From Clarkia xantiana subsp. parviflora (taxonomy: Eukaryota; Streptophyta; Magnoliopsida; Myrtales; Onagraceae), in assembly GCA_036873135.1 (NCBI GenBank), contig JAPTYO010000020.1:3526081-3590080 (forward strand): a stretch of 64,000 nucleotides of DNA, in the 5' to 3' direction. The first letter of the stretch is position 1; the number at the start of each line of letters is the position of its first letter. The notes beneath the pieces are model-generated. The model did not search any database. It saw only the letters and a list, made by a program, of their open reading frames with translations, and was not told the origin of the DNA. Both the position numbers and the translations under genes were made by a program. Positions 12,670 through 25,461 of this stretch are shown one piece after another.

Positions 12670-13960
12670 ATCGTAGAAATACGGAAACCGAGTGAAACTA
12701 ACAAGGCTTTTTACTACATTAATTAATTAATTAATTATTAAATTGCTAGTCTAATTACGAACAAATTATTTGCTCAGTATAAATAGCTTGCTTAAATTTT
12801 TTTAAGTGAGTGAATAATTAGTTCCGTTCATTTTTATATCGATATATATATATACGGTTTGTGATTACATAATAGCGGTCATTTTTCCAACATGCTTGAC
12901 ACTATTAATTCGTTGTTGAAAGTGGTCACTTAATTTTGAATGTGGGTACTTATTTACGGTATGTAATATGGTATCTCATTTAAAGATAACTATGTAACTC
13001 CATAAATTATATGTTCTAAGTTTAGATTTTGATTGTTAATTTTTTTTTTAAATGTGAACCATAACATTCAATCCCAAAAAATAATAGGAAATTGAACGGA
13101 GCTAACTTTGTGTTCATTTAGTGAACCGTGGGCTAGCTATTTGTTCATTAAAAAATGCGAGTCAGTAATTTGTTCGTGGACTGAAACGTAAGCTAGCAAT
13201 TTGATAATTAACCTTGGTATTCTCTTGCAACTTTGAGAAATATCATTTTTAGTGCATTCAACAATTAATTTTGATAGTTAAATAGCATGTAGTTTTCCGT
13301 TTAAGTTTTATTTTCTACTGTTTATATTTTATAATATATTTCTAACTTTATTTAATATTGATTGGACCTACTGACGAGTTACATTTTCATATGTGAACCA
13401 AGGTCGAATCCCGCTGTAGTTAGATTTGTGTTCTCAAGTGCGAATCAAATTCAAATTTCACTAGAGACCTTACTTTGGGAGGACTTTAACATTAACACTC
13501 CCAATTCAAAATTGCGAAAGCAATATTGTAACATTAAAAAAAAATCCTAACTTTATTATATATTTTAATTGTACAAAATTTCATATCAGACCAATAACTT
13601 GGTGGACTAGTATCGAGCTTATAAGTAGGTCTCAGTTACAAAATACAGCATGACACAAATATGTTGCAAAAAAACATATTAATTATTAACCCAATTAAAA
13701 ATGCTGTTCACATTTTGCATCAATAATCCCTACACTTTTTCATATTTATATGTATCGTACCCTGTATTTGTTTTTGGTATAAATCCTCTACTTTGGATAT
13801 GCCTGCCACGTTGCTTATCTATAGAAACACAAAGCAAATCCAAGATTTATAATGATAATGATGATAATAATAATAATAATAATAATACACGAAAAGAATA
13901 TATGTTTTAAGTTTATAGGTCGGCTGTCGGCAATGGTCTATATCGATGAAGTTAGTGCTC
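12670..13960. other. AT-rich intergenic DNA
   Basis: This is the promoter side of the DUF668 gene and then repeat-poor AT-rich sequence. A ggtcgaatcccg string at about 13393 resembles a pol III B-box, but no matching A-box or tRNA fold is present. No coding sequence is supported. Confidence 0.4.
13849..13887. repeat. (AAT)n/(GAT)n microsatellite
   Basis: A short run of gat and aat trinucleotides (aatgatgataat, then repeated aat). Confidence 0.9.
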
Positions 13961-13984
13961 ACACTATTATGAAGTTCAAATAGT

Positions 13985-14460
13985 TGATTTGATTTATGTT
14001 GAAATTTAGTATCTAAATTTTAAAGTGTTGAAATACACTGTCTAAGGATTGAACTTTATTGAAATTTAATTTTTCGTCCAAAATTGCTGTTAATATTAAC
14101 AGAATGTTGCGAAAAGTCGGAATTGTCTTTTCTACCAAATATGAAGTGACGAAATTACTCCTAGATTAAATTAAAACAACCACCACCCAACTTCGGCCGA
14201 CCACCACCCAAAAACTCTATAGTTGTTGATTTAGTTAGGAGGGGTAATTTCGTCAATTCACTAGGTAACGAAAGGTCGGATTTTTCACGGAGGGAAATTT
14301 TTGGATATCCATTTTGTCGAGCTCACATGACGGTCACGTGATACATTTTCGTTAGACTTAACTTAAAAAATAGACGAAGACACCAAATTTCAACAAACAT
14401 TAAACTTGGAACAGTTAATTTCGACGACGTACACCAGAGTTTAATATGAGTATCTCAAAC
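13985..14460. mobile_element. possible long-terminal-inverted-repeat element
   Basis: Two blocks in the left half recur inverted in the right half: a ttgaactttattgaaattt block and a gtgacgaaattactcct block. The sequence between them is Pro-codon-like caccaccc. The boundaries and the target duplication are unclear. Confidence 0.35.
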
Positions 14461-14855
14461 AATTTATTAGTTATTAAGACTAGTTTATGATGTTTGCGGT
14501 TTGCTTAATTGATATGACGGTGTTTTATATCTAAAGGAACATGTTTACAATTAAAAATACAATGACCAAGACCATAATATTCCATCAGTACTTCAAGCAA
14601 TAATTAGACAATTAATTAATTAATTAATATATAATATTATGATGATAATATTCCACAAAAAGTCAAAGATTATGTTCTGTTAGTGGTGTGGTGTGGTCTA
14701 ACCTATGTTACAAGACAAACTAGTATTCAGAATAAGGTTGTTTAATTTGACAAATCAATCATGCCTCAATACTTCCCGTGCAATACTTTTGTAATTGTCC
14801 GACATTTATGTACACGTTAGCGTGAACATTTATATATATATTATATATATATACG

Positions 14856-15155
14856 GAAATGATTGGCGTTCCGAGAGCCAATATAGTCTGACATGTGTCT
14901 GAGCGCTTGTAAATTTTATCAATTTTAAGGGTGAATTAATAACAGTCACATGCGGAATGCTTCGGAGGTTGTGTTTCGGAATTTCTATCATTACTTAACA
15001 AGGAAAATGATATGCATTCCGATCGTTGTATTCCGAGGAAGTCCGATATGTGAGAGTAAACCAATATACCATCAAAGTTGGCAAATATTACTGCCTTGCC
15101 ACTCTCACTGAAATCGGACTATTTCGGAGGGTTGAGTCGGAACGTCTATCTCTTC
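14856..15155. mobile_element. two adjacent miniature inverted-repeat elements
   Basis: The first part begins ggaaatgattggcgttccga and ends near 14990 with cggaatttctatcatta, its inverted relative. The second begins near 15001 with aaggaaaatgatatgcattc and ends cggaacgtctatctcttccc. Both share the ends and the tgtgtctgag phrase with the element in E2 intron 15, so they form one family inserted head to tail. Confidence 0.5.
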
Positions 15156-15253
15156 CCTTAGAACAAATATTATAAATTGAAAGGAATAGTCGACGATTTA
15201 AAAAAAAAATTGTTAGAAAAAATATATAGAAAAGAGGTATAAAAGGCGGCGTC

Positions 15254-15283
15254 AGAAACAAAAAAAAAAAAAAAAAAAAAAAC
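15254..15283. repeat. poly(A) tract
   Basis: An uninterrupted A run of nearly 30 bases immediately left of the tandem repeat that follows. Confidence 0.9.
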
Positions 15284-15299
15284 TTTTTATATTAATAAA

Positions 15300-15560
15300 G
15301 AGAGGTAGCGACCAACCTGCTAATGACTTCACAAGAAACCACATCATCTTAAGGAATTGTGAAGTGGTAACCAACTTACAACCAACTGTAAGGGAAAAAA
15401 CCATCATCTTAAGGAATGATGAGGTGACGATCATGCTATAGCCGCCACAGGGGAAAATATGTCTTCTTAAGGAATGATGAGGTGACGACCAGCTTACAGC
15501 CGCCACAATGGAAAACACATCCTCTTAATGAAAGATGAGGTGGCGATCAACTTATCACAT
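15300..15560. repeat. short tandem array, unit about 63 bp
   Basis: About four diverged copies, each with a cttaaggaatgatgaggt core followed by gacga-c and an accaact or gccgccaca block. The sequence to its right (15600-15870) is unique here. No coding frame is convincing. Confidence 0.7.
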
Positions 15561-15908
15561 ACTCAAAAAGCCACAGAGGAAAAACCTCGTAAGAAGGTAA
15601 CGTCGCCATATAGTCGATTTACAAATTCTAGTCAGAAATTTACATTTATTTCAATTTAAGATTCTCATTTACAATCCATTATACTAGTTTAAGATTAGGA
15701 GAGAAATCAGAGGAAAAACCCCACATATTCCCTCTTATAGGTCCCAACTCAAGAACTAATCCAGAACAGGGAAGTTTAGAAGTTCAAAGTTCGACGCCAA
15801 GACAAAACCAGGAGAGCTAAATCCGAGCTTAGCCGGAATTTCGTGATCCAACACATGGTAAATCGACTAATTGGTAGAGCACCCATTTTTAAATTTATTA
15901 TTTAAAAA

Positions 15909-16389
15909 AGAGTAAATAACCTAATTACAGTCTCAAGAGTGCACTATGTTGTTCTTATGTGTCCCATGTTTAAATTGTTAATATGTATTCCAGATTTAGT
16001 TTTCGTTGCTTCTGGGTTTTTCATATGTTTTTTCTGTTAAACTTTGACATATTTGAGTATGTGATTTCTTCAATTCGTGTATATTTATGCCAATTAAGTT
16101 AAAATGAACCTCAATTTTTCATAAAATTTTCAATTTAACTGTATTTACACTAATTAACATAAGTTAAAGAGAAGCGTAACTGTCATTTTGTTAATTTTTT
16201 TTTAAAATGTTTTTGTTATTGAATTTTATGGAGTCATTGGACCAGAAATTGTCAATTTTCACAGAAAATTACGGAAAACAAAAAAAGTAACGAAACAAAA
16301 CATATGATACATATTAGCAATAATTTAAACATAATAAGACAACTAAAAGTAATATAGTGCAACTTAAGACTATAATTAGTTTCTTAGCC
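15909..16389. mobile_element. Mutator-like fold-back MITE, second copy
   Basis: The left end (agagtaaataacctaattac) and the inverted right end (ggctaagaaactaattatag) continue as inverted repeats for over 100 bases. The element is flanked by the perfect 9-mer atttaaaaa at 15900-15908 and 16390-16398. The end sequence and interior organisation resemble the E2 intron-20 element, so both belong to one broad family. Confidence 0.72.
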
Positions 16390-16398
16390 ATTTAAAAA

Positions 16399-17902
16399 TT
16401 GATATAAAAAAATGATATTTTTTTCATAAATAATTTTTTTTGGCCACCTTTCATAAATAATAAAGTATTGTTTTTGGCCAAAGTATTGTTTTTATATTTG
16501 AAAATCACAAATTTACACATTTCATTTCGTTATATTGTAGTATAAAAACTCATAGACATTATCCATAAATAAATCTTAACGTGAATCCCAATTAATTAAA
16601 AATATTCAAAGTCAGTTGTCACGGGCCCATGATGCTTGCACAAAGTAGCACTAATGAAAAGTAGTCAACAAATGATGGTTGCTTGCTTGCTTGGTTTGAA
16701 TGCATTGTGGACATGAAAAACTGAGACCAAATTCAGCTATATAATTATGAAATATTTACTTTCAACTTAGGGATTTAATTTCACTAATTAATTATATAAT
16801 CATGACTTGGATTGAATGATTGATTTTCCACTTGGATGTGCTTGCTAACCAAAGTCCGGCTTGACTCTTTGTCAATCATTTCATATACCACCAACCATAA
16901 ATATGCACTCCTACATAATTCGTTTATGAGTTAATTTAACTTTACATGTACAGTTTATTAATAGTACTTTTTTTTACAATATAAAAAGTTTAACGAGCAA
17001 TTAATACAAATAAAAATTTGAAAATTCAGCTAGCAATTTGGTAATTAAACATGAGCAAACTAGAGAGTTTAAGGATCGTATTGAACATTTGACATAAGTT
17101 TGAGGACCAATTATATAATAACTAACCTTTTGGCAATAATAAAAGTCACCTGAATAATGGATAAAGGTGAAAGCTGCCTTTTAGTTTGATGTTGGGCTGC
17201 TCGGCCGTTCTAGGTAAAGCAGACGCCAGACAGCCCTGCAAAGTGGCTACTTCCACACCCTTCTCTTTTTGCTTTATATTTATTTATATTATTTAGAGTC
17301 TAATAATAATGTTTTTTAAGTAAACATGGAAAATAGTGTATATTCGGGGCGGGGCGGATGATTAATTAAAATAAATGGGTCAAAGTATATACTAATTTCA
17401 TCGTGCTATATAATGTTATACTGCTTATAATTTATGATTTTTTTTCAACCCCAATATATTGAATATCGAGACATGCACTAACTCCGTCACCGTAGCTCAC
17501 TAATTGTTTAGTTCACTTGAAAGACAACCTCGTTAAATTTAATTTTACCCATATCCTCTTATAAAATGTAATATGTAGACCAAACAAGATCTGGTATTTT
17601 CTTGAGCCAAATCACGTAAGATCAATTTTTTTTTTTTTTTTTCAAATGATGTTTTCTTGACTAGAACACAAGGTGAAGGAAGGAAGCAATTGAAGTTCAT
17701 GGATAAAATGAATCTAGCAGCGAAGGAAAGGGCCCAAAATAAGAATGAGCAAAGAATAGCAACGGGCCTCTCTATCTATCTTAATTTAAGCAAATAATGA
17801 GCGAGATGAATTGTTACAGTAAAGTAGCCTTTATTGCGTTTTGGGCTAGATTCTAATAATTAAAACTTAGATTGTATCATTAATTAACACTCATTTTTTA
17901 AA

Positions 17903-17938
<36 letters not shown>

Positions 17939-18823
17939 TGTATTATTAATTAAGGGGCTATTATTGTATACGTAGATTCGAAATATATAATGTTATTTAA
18001 TTTACACGTTTTTCATCTCTATTTTCACTCAGCTAAATATATTCGTAAATCCAAGTACCGTAGAAAAAATTATCTATTAGTTACAATATTTACGAGTAAA
18101 TAATATTATTATAGAGATTATGTTAAGTGTGGAGCAAACACGCTACATGCGTTGCCATTTTATGAGGGCTCCTTCTAGTTCTAGTGCCACACCCGTAGTA
18201 AATAAAAAAAATTATTGAAAATTATGAAATATAAAAATATTTTGGTAAATATTAAAATTATAAATATTATTTAATGACGTTGAAACCGATCCTTATTAAT
18301 TCTACTGCATTTAAAAATCTTTAATTCTACCATGCGACAAGATTTCATCAGTATAAGCTCGTAAGCTACACGATTCATTTTAAAGCTTATATTCATCAAT
18401 TATATCGCACGTTTTTTTTTTTTTTTAATCTTACTGAAACATAATTATAATCCTTCATATCACCTATGCATCTTAAACTGCATATATAAAGCCATAAGGA
18501 GATGAGGAACTTCCATTCCCCGAATCACACACGACATAAATTAGACAGAACATTCAGAACAACAACTAAAATCCCCCTGCTAGATTTTATTTGGTACCAA
18601 GTAACTTGGCTTTGTATGGAAATGGCTGAAAAATTAATAATCCTAAACTATAATAATAATGTTAAAAGAAATTGATAAACATTTCGAATCTGAACCTGCT
18701 ACAACATCCGCTAGCGAGTGCAGTGGATTTGCCCCCAAAAAACTGGATGTTTTCTAAGGGTGTGATTCGGAACATGTATCATCATAATGCATAACAGTCG
18801 ATCAGTATCTTCTTACCTGAATT
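16399..18823. other. AT-rich intergenic DNA and 3' flank of the OTU gene
   Basis: Contains a poly(T) tract near 17625-17642, an (AT)n microsatellite near 17909-17937 and another T run near 18413-18426. I find no gene, RNA gene or clear element. The last few hundred bases are probably the 3' UTR of the minus-strand OTU gene. Confidence 0.5.
17909..17937. repeat. (AT)n microsatellite
   Basis: A simple alternating at run of about 28 bases. Similar runs occur near 20941-20960, 21560-21575, 22000-22022 and 45268-45285. Confidence 0.9.
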
Positions 18824-20631
18824 CTACACTTGTAACTTTTGGTAGCTTTGATCTGATAATGAATCGAGTATGTCGTAATGGCCATATCCATGAAACAGAA
18901 CATTTATCGGTGTCGTCTCTTCATCTTTCCGGTATTCTTCACCGTACTTTGTAATGTTTACCAATCGACCTGAGCTCCTCTCTACCATGTACACAGATAT
19001 TGGCGTCCTTAAGAATCACAAAGTAAAGTAATTCATTAGTTGATATGCAACTTCTGTTCTTATGAACAAAAACTCATCAACTTTGATCGGTTTAGTCGGT
19101 TTCAGCACCAACTTATAAATCAATATGTAGAATTCCAAACCCGGATTTACAAGATAGAAACAACTCACTTTATGACATGTGAAGCCATCAACAACTCTGG
19201 TTCTCCACCCCATACATAAGGTTGCTGAATTCTCTTGATGTAATCGTCAAAATCTCCTTCGATGATCCTACAAATACAAATTTGATCAAATTTTGCTTTA
19301 CAGAATGACACCAAAAATGTAAAATGATGATTGAAACACTAACCATTCTATTTCGTTCCGTCTCCTTAGGAGCTCATCCACAACCTAAATTCACAAAGTA
19401 CTACATTGCTTAGAGTTTAGAACATAACTGCAGATTCTACTATGTATAGTAAGTAACTAAGTATGATGTGTAGAAGCAGTATATGTTGCAAATTGCAATG
19501 GTGAGGCTTACTTTGGCTCTTAATTCATCAGCAAGTTCTCTCTGACGATCATCATCAGGAGTTTCTTCTCCATTTCTTAAGCAGGCACTATGAGCTATTG
19601 CTCTGAATAAGCATCGTCCATCGGCTAAAACCCCTATGTATTAATTATTATAGTACAAAAAAGTCACTAAACCATACAAAACCTAGACTGTTCAACAGCA
19701 GCAGACAGCAGTCAATGATTATATCAAACAATAGCTCTAGGGATGATCAGATAGTTTGAATACAGATTGTATTACACTTAATGCCTTGTTTGTATATCTG
19801 CTAAAGCATTTCATCGAAAACATTCCGGTCATTGTGAAACTACAACATATTGCAAAGCAAATCGCAAACCAACTCTCAATATCACTAGGTATTGAACCAA
19901 ACGATGAAAACTCAGCCACTTATTTTCGATTGACCAAGCAATAATATCATCAAGTGAACGATCCATTTAAGCAGTTCATAGACATTAGAAATGAGAAAAC
20001 CAATCTTAGCGGCTCTGTTATGATATACTCATCCGATTGCTTCGTTGCAAAGCCAGAAATACATTCAAACTAGACGTGCATAGATTTTCTGATTCAGTCG
20101 ACGAGCACACTATACACGTATAGTTGGAAGCAGGCATAGCCACTAACCTGTGACTCTGTAATCAGCAGCGCGCTGTTGGCTGTCATTTGAATCGCATGGA
20201 AATTCAGTCTTCTCCACTGGACGACTCGCCACAGCAACAACCTCATTCCAATCCACTGGCGAGAGGCAAGCGCAGACGCCGAACAGCATCCAAGCAGAAT
20301 CCGACCTATGCAGCCATCGCGCGGGCCTCGCATCGCACGCCGCGTTCCACGAGCCTTCCCCGCGGAAGATCGGCCTGGGGAGATCCATCTGGCGGCGACC
20401 GGATGAGGGGAGGATTGCATGCCATATGGAAGAAGCGCCGCCGGAGTCACAGGAGGCAGCAGCGGTGTGGCATGCGCTGGAGTGGCGGCGCCTGGGACCG
20501 GCGAGGTGAGGCGACGGAACGGAGATGGACTGCGCGAGGCGGCAGTGGTGGTGAGCAGCAGGAGCTGAGCTTTGGAAGAAGAGGGAGGCGAGGATCCAAG
20601 GCTTGGGGCGTGCGGACAGAACTCCGAGCAT
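18824..20631 (-). CDS. OTU4: OTU-domain deubiquitinating cysteine protease, OTU4-like
   Basis: Removes ubiquitin from substrates. I read five coding exons on the minus strand: 20631-20148, 19624-19512, 19384-19344, 19267-19169 and 19007-18824. All introns are GT-AG, giving 921 nt or 306 residues. The catalytic core starts ADGRCLFRAIAHSACLRNG with Asp163 and nucleophile Cys166. WGGEPELLMASH and TPISVYM follow, and the catalytic His is in FHGYGHYD (His289). The N-terminal 160 residues contain WNAACDARPARWLHRSDSAW and LLGVCAC-like segments typical of Arabidopsis OTU4, which has a similar total length. The first exon is markedly GC-rich compared with its surroundings. The start is the first ATG of the open frame, so the true N terminus is less certain than the core. 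No defects seen. Confidence 0.88.
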
Positions 20632-20789
20632 CAGTGGTGAGAGGAGAGTGGAGAGGCTGCTGCCTTGTAATGGCGAAGAAGACGATGTATGAAATTCAGC
20701 GGGTGGCTCTCTTATTCAACCACAAGAGGCCATTCAGATTGCGCCACGTGGCCTACCAGTTTTTTGGTGCTGCTCAACTATACTAGGCA

Positions 20790-21992
20790 AGTATATTGCC
20801 ACATACAAGTTTCCTTGTTACTCTTGGCCAAAAAAAAAATCTAACTAATACTCTTCTATTTTGGTGAAAATTATATAATAATAACATTATTGATATATGC
20901 TTTATATAGAAATTTATTTCTTAAATTATTATACTTTTAAATATATATATATATATATACATTTTATTGTTAATTAATGTATTGTTTATAAGGTTTTTAT
21001 CTTCATTTTTATATAAAACAAAATATATATAAATAATAATATCATATCAAGATTAAAATTATTTGGTTAAAATATTTAATAGTAGATAATTATTGATGTA
21101 ATTTAATAAATAAATATACTTATAGATATTATAATTATAAGATATTATTTAATAATATTAATTTTTTTTACGTTTTAAAATTTAGGATCAACAAATAGTC
21201 AAATAATACGTATTTAAGACTAAAAACTTTAAAACTAAAGTTATAATTAGCTTCGCTACAGTTTTTTTTTTTTTTTTTGGCCAAAGTATTATTTATCTAT
21301 TCAAATGGAGTATATTTCCTAGACTCAAAACTTGCATCGTACGTTGAGATTCCTCATTAAAAATAGTAATGATTAAATTATACGAATGAATATTATGACA
21401 AAATAGTAAATGAAAACAAAAGAATGAAAGCCTATTCTTGCGGTGCAATTAAACCCTCCATCAAATATTTAGTATACTACAATATAGCGATGGAGGTTTT
21501 ATATATATATAATCTCTATGGTGACTAAATTAACAATAATTGCAAATTTTAAGTAATATATATATATATATATAGTACTGTAATTAACCACTTAAAATAT
21601 TTAAAATATTTGGTGGAGGTTTATTACCTTTCAAAAATTATAATTATTTTTAAATTAGTCTTTTAAAATTTTATATTTATCGCTGTAATTTTTTTTATCA
21701 TAACTCAATTTTATCCGTCTTAAATAAAATTCCTGATTTTGTCAATACCACCACAACATAATATAACCTTAACTTAATGAACATAATTGTGCATTTGCAT
21801 TTTAATTGCCTTTAAATTACCTAAATATTCTAGTTAGTGGCAATTGCAAATATCCAGGTCGGGTCGATCGAACTCGGTGTAGTAGACTTTTTGCTTACCC
21901 CTACCTAGCAGTGGCAGATATAAGAATTTCAAAATGAGGACACTTTTATTAAAAAAAATACGATATTAATGATAAATAAAGATGACTACAAA

Positions 21993-22023
<31 letters not shown>

Positions 22024-22399
22024 TGTAAATTGTAATAAAAACATATTATCAATGCATAATTATATTTAACGAAGCTTCGTTTGTTTTTTAAATGATTGAT
22101 CTATTAAAGCGTCTTTTAACATTCTTTATTTTAGGTTTACTTAAAATAAAAATAATAAATATTTAAAGATTGACTTCTTTCGGTAGTAAATGAAAGTGAA
22201 ATTTTAACTGAATTTTTGTTAGCTTATATTAAAGGAACATATTTTTTCTAAAACGAGATTAACATATTAAAAATAATAATGGGCACAATTTAATCCCCCA
22301 TTACATTTACACAAGCTACAGCCGCCCATGCTATATAGTATGTATATTTTTTAAGAACAAATTTAATAAATTTAAAAGAATAAGAAACCACGGTACTTA
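20790..22399. other. AT-rich intergenic DNA upstream of the OTU gene
   Basis: Very AT-rich, with several (AT)n runs and a T tract near 21262-21280. Sequence next to 20790 should contain the OTU promoter, but no individual element can be defended. No coding sequence. Confidence 0.5.
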
Positions 22400-24235
22400 G
22401 AGCACTTTCAATAGTAGTGCCTAGTACCTAGTTTCATATTGTAAATTTATTAATGTAGAGAGTGCCTAGTGCCTAGTGTTATTTACTGTTGGTCCCTACT
22501 GGTAATGATTAAATAGGTACTTGCATTTCCAATAAGAGTGCCTTATTCCAAAATGGGAGTGCCTAGTTCCAATTTTTGCCACTGGACGCTGACTAGGCGC
22601 CACTAGGCGCCACTAGGCGCCACTAGGCGTGACTAGGATTACTAATATTATTGTTTTGCCATTATTGAGTGAATAGTGAAGTGAGACTGTGCCTACTAGT
22701 AGAAACTCTCAAGTTACTGTTCATGTCGGTGCCAACTTTTTAATATTATTTTATTCGATTGTTTTCTTCATCTATTTGATTGTATATATTCTGTTACGCT
22801 AAGTCAGATAGACAAGAGCCGTAATCAGCCATTTTGAATATTATGTAACATAAATAATGACACGAACCAAAATTACTACTTTTTAACTTTAAATCAATTC
22901 CAGAATTTCCATATCTGAAAAATAATTTACTAAAAAATATTATATTATTTTAATGCACATATATATTTTTATATAATTTACTATTATATTATATTATTAT
23001 ATGAAAGAAATATTTTTTTTTCGATAAATTATTATAAAAATTATACTTTTAGAATGAAGTATAATATATTTTTAATTTACATATATTGGAAATCATAAGC
23101 AAAAACACATGATTAATACAATAATCGATTTACTAATATGATCTCATGCATGTACATAAACGTGAATCTGTTGATGATGTTGAATTAAGATATGCCAATC
23201 AACGTATAACAGATATACACTGATTATGGTGAAATAATAGATTCAATGAATTTGATTGATCACTATTATTATATCAACAATTATACTTATCAATCATTAT
23301 GCATACCGAACGGGGACTGCACATAATAGTAATTTTACCTTAGTCAAGTAACGTATAATTATTGCAATGAATTGACAATAGTGAACTACGGATAGGCACG
23401 AACCGGTCATGCCTGAACCGGTTCCGAACCGGATTGGAACTAATTAAAACAGTATGGTCCGGTCCGGACTGAATTTGAAATTAGCACTAAAAATCTGGAC
23501 CGATTGTGGACTGGAACCGTAAAAACAGTCTGGTTCAGTTCGAAACTGGTCCAACAAAACAGTATGACACCTTTAATTTATTGTTTTTATATTTTTTGTA
23601 ATGTAACTTTTAAATTATTGCAATCATTATTTAAAAAAATTACGTGCTCATTTTTATGTTATATTCATATTGTTTTTATCATTTTTAATTACCAAAAGAA
23701 TCGTAATTTTTTAAAAAAAAATTATAGTACGTAAATAATAGAACTATTACCCTAAAGACGCCGAGTTTCGAATTTCAGAATAACAACATACGTCAGTCAA
23801 AAGTGGAACCCAGATATTTGATTCACAATTGATAAACTTTGACTAACTCATAAAAATGTACACTTTTATTATAAAAAAAAAAAAATCAATTACATTTTTA
23901 TGATTTTGTATATATTTTCCCCATTTTTTTTTTAAATTAAAACAGTCTAACACTTGAATCTCATTATTTATTCATGTCCGTATTTTAAAAAAAATATGAA
24001 TATATAATTTATATATAATGACATATAATTTAAATATAATGCAAAATTTATATTTGAATTATGAAATTATGTGGGTCCCAATATAGAAGTGAAACTTTGC
24101 TTCCACTACTGGAGAGAGTTCCAATTTTACACTGTCATTTACTGTAACAAGTACTGTAGCAGTGACACTTTGATGAGTTGACAGTGATGTGACTACTGAT
24201 GTTGAGAAACTAGACACTTACTATTGGGAATGCTC
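22400..24235. mobile_element. PIF/Harbinger-like non-autonomous element
   Basis: The left end gagcactttcaatagtagtg and the inverted right end gagcattcccaatagtaagt form terminal inverted repeats of the gagca-ccaatag type common in plant Harbinger derivatives. The left flank is TTA and the right flank is ATA, near the TTA target typical of the superfamily. Subterminal motifs gtgcctagt recur at 22418-22480, and a 12-bp unit actaggcgcc is repeated at about 22591-22626. No transposase frame is visible in 1.8 kb. Confidence 0.6.
23393..23575. mobile_element. hAT-type terminal fragment nested in the Harbinger-like element
   Basis: It begins tacggataggcacgaaccgg and continues with gcctgaaccggttccgaacc and tggtccggtccggac. 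This is the same order of motifs as the inverted right end of the hAT element at 51000-62415. The segment is short and has no ORF, so it is a hAT-derived MITE or relic. Confidence 0.6.
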
Positions 24236-25034
24236 ATAGAGAAAATGGTATGAATGTTGCAAACTGCAATGCAACATAATTGATCGAAAATAGAGTGGTC
24301 CCAAACGGTGGCTTTAACGGCCATATTTCTTAACCATATATATGAGGTATCATAATGGTTAAGCATTTCATTTATTAATGAAAAGTTTTGAATTCAAATT
24401 TTAATAAAAAAAAAAAAAATTATACAAGTACTTTACTATTTATGAAACGACTCAACACGAGTAGAGATTTCTTACATTGTTTAGTTGCATGATAAAAATA
24501 TCTCAGGTAGTTTCGGTATGCAAATCTAATTCGTCATCTTCGTTGATTCGCCAACCAAAAGTGTAGAAACTATATTTAAGTAGTTATTGATTTGCATTTT
24601 ACACTAGATTTTTTCCGCATGAACATTCAGGTTATAATATTATTAATTCGTGAACTTTTTTTAATTAATAATTAAAAAAATATTCATCTTTAATAATTAA
24701 TTTATTGCAGTGGTGTAAGTTAAAAATACATGATGTCATATCTTATTCAAAAAGTTTTCATCTCTACATTCATAAAAAGAATTTGATAGTAAATCAGAGT
24801 ATCGTATAAAAAAAATATGGCTATTTGATTACAATATTAAAAAGTAAATAATATTATAATAAATTAAAGAAAATAAAATATATTTAATAGATATTAAATT
24901 GTAAAATATTATCTATTGACTTGGAAGCTGACGTGTTATCATCATACATTTTGACACATTTTAAAATTTAAATTCACCAGTTTCATCAATTTTCATTTTT
25001 TAAACTATTTTGCCAAAATTTCATTAAAAAAAAA
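24236..25034. other. AT-rich intergenic DNA
   Basis: Apart from the possible SINE relic I see no gene or clear element between the Harbinger-like element and the LINE 3' end. Confidence 0.4.
24335..24418 (+). mobile_element. possible tRNA-derived SINE relic
   Basis: An A-box-like tatcataatgg, a B-box-like ttttgaattcaaa about 35 bases later and then an A run (24406-24418) are arranged like a tRNA-type SINE with a short tail. The sequence is degenerate and the call is weak. Confidence 0.3.
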
Positions 25035-25302
25035 TGGCCAAAAGATAACTTCATTCAAAACATAAAATTCAAGGAGGATTGGGAAATCCTCGATCATTTA
25101 CAAGCAAAGACAAAAGAGAGGGCGGGGTACACATACCCAATTTAAAGTACACTGCCTATTTTTGGATTGTAGAGCAACCCAGTTAGCGCATTCATTAGCA
25201 CCTCGCGGTACTAGGGACTAATAGTTATACTCCTTAAGTGGTTAGCCCGGCTTGAAACATTAGTAATCTGTGTGGCTATCCTCCAGTTTATTCGGTCGTT
25301 CC
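25035..25302 (-). pseudogene. LINE ORF2: RNase H C-terminal end and 3' UTR
   Basis: Directly after the five-base junction the frame continues as NDRINWRIATQITNV and, after a frameshift, ANECANWVALQSK. It aligns with ANRSANWVAIHSRK of the second LINE at 42990-43030. This proves it is the distal end of the same LINE. Confidence 0.75.
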
Positions 25303-25461
25303 TGATGGATATACGCCCAATTTGAACCCGTTGACTTCCAAACCGTTGTATTTTTATCATCCCATTAACGAGTGTAAATCGAAACTTCAACCCGAACACT
25401 TCGCGAACACATCAACGGCTCGGACGAGGCCGGAGCGCTCGTCCGGCCGGGGTAAACTCAC

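Noticed and set aside
13385..13410. tRNA B-box-like ggtcgaatcccg
   Set aside because: No A-box at the right distance and no cloverleaf can be drawn. No convincing tRNA was found elsewhere in the window on either strand.
15862..15890. tRNA A-box-like sequence (aattggtagagcaccc)
   Set aside because: No B-box follows within range and no stems form. It is next to a MITE and is probably a fragment of an unknown repeat.
20187..20786. 199-codon plus-strand open frame, Arg/Ser-rich
   Set aside because: Lies antisense to the well supported OTU4 first exon. Its composition follows the GC-rich exon, with no motif or splice context of its own.
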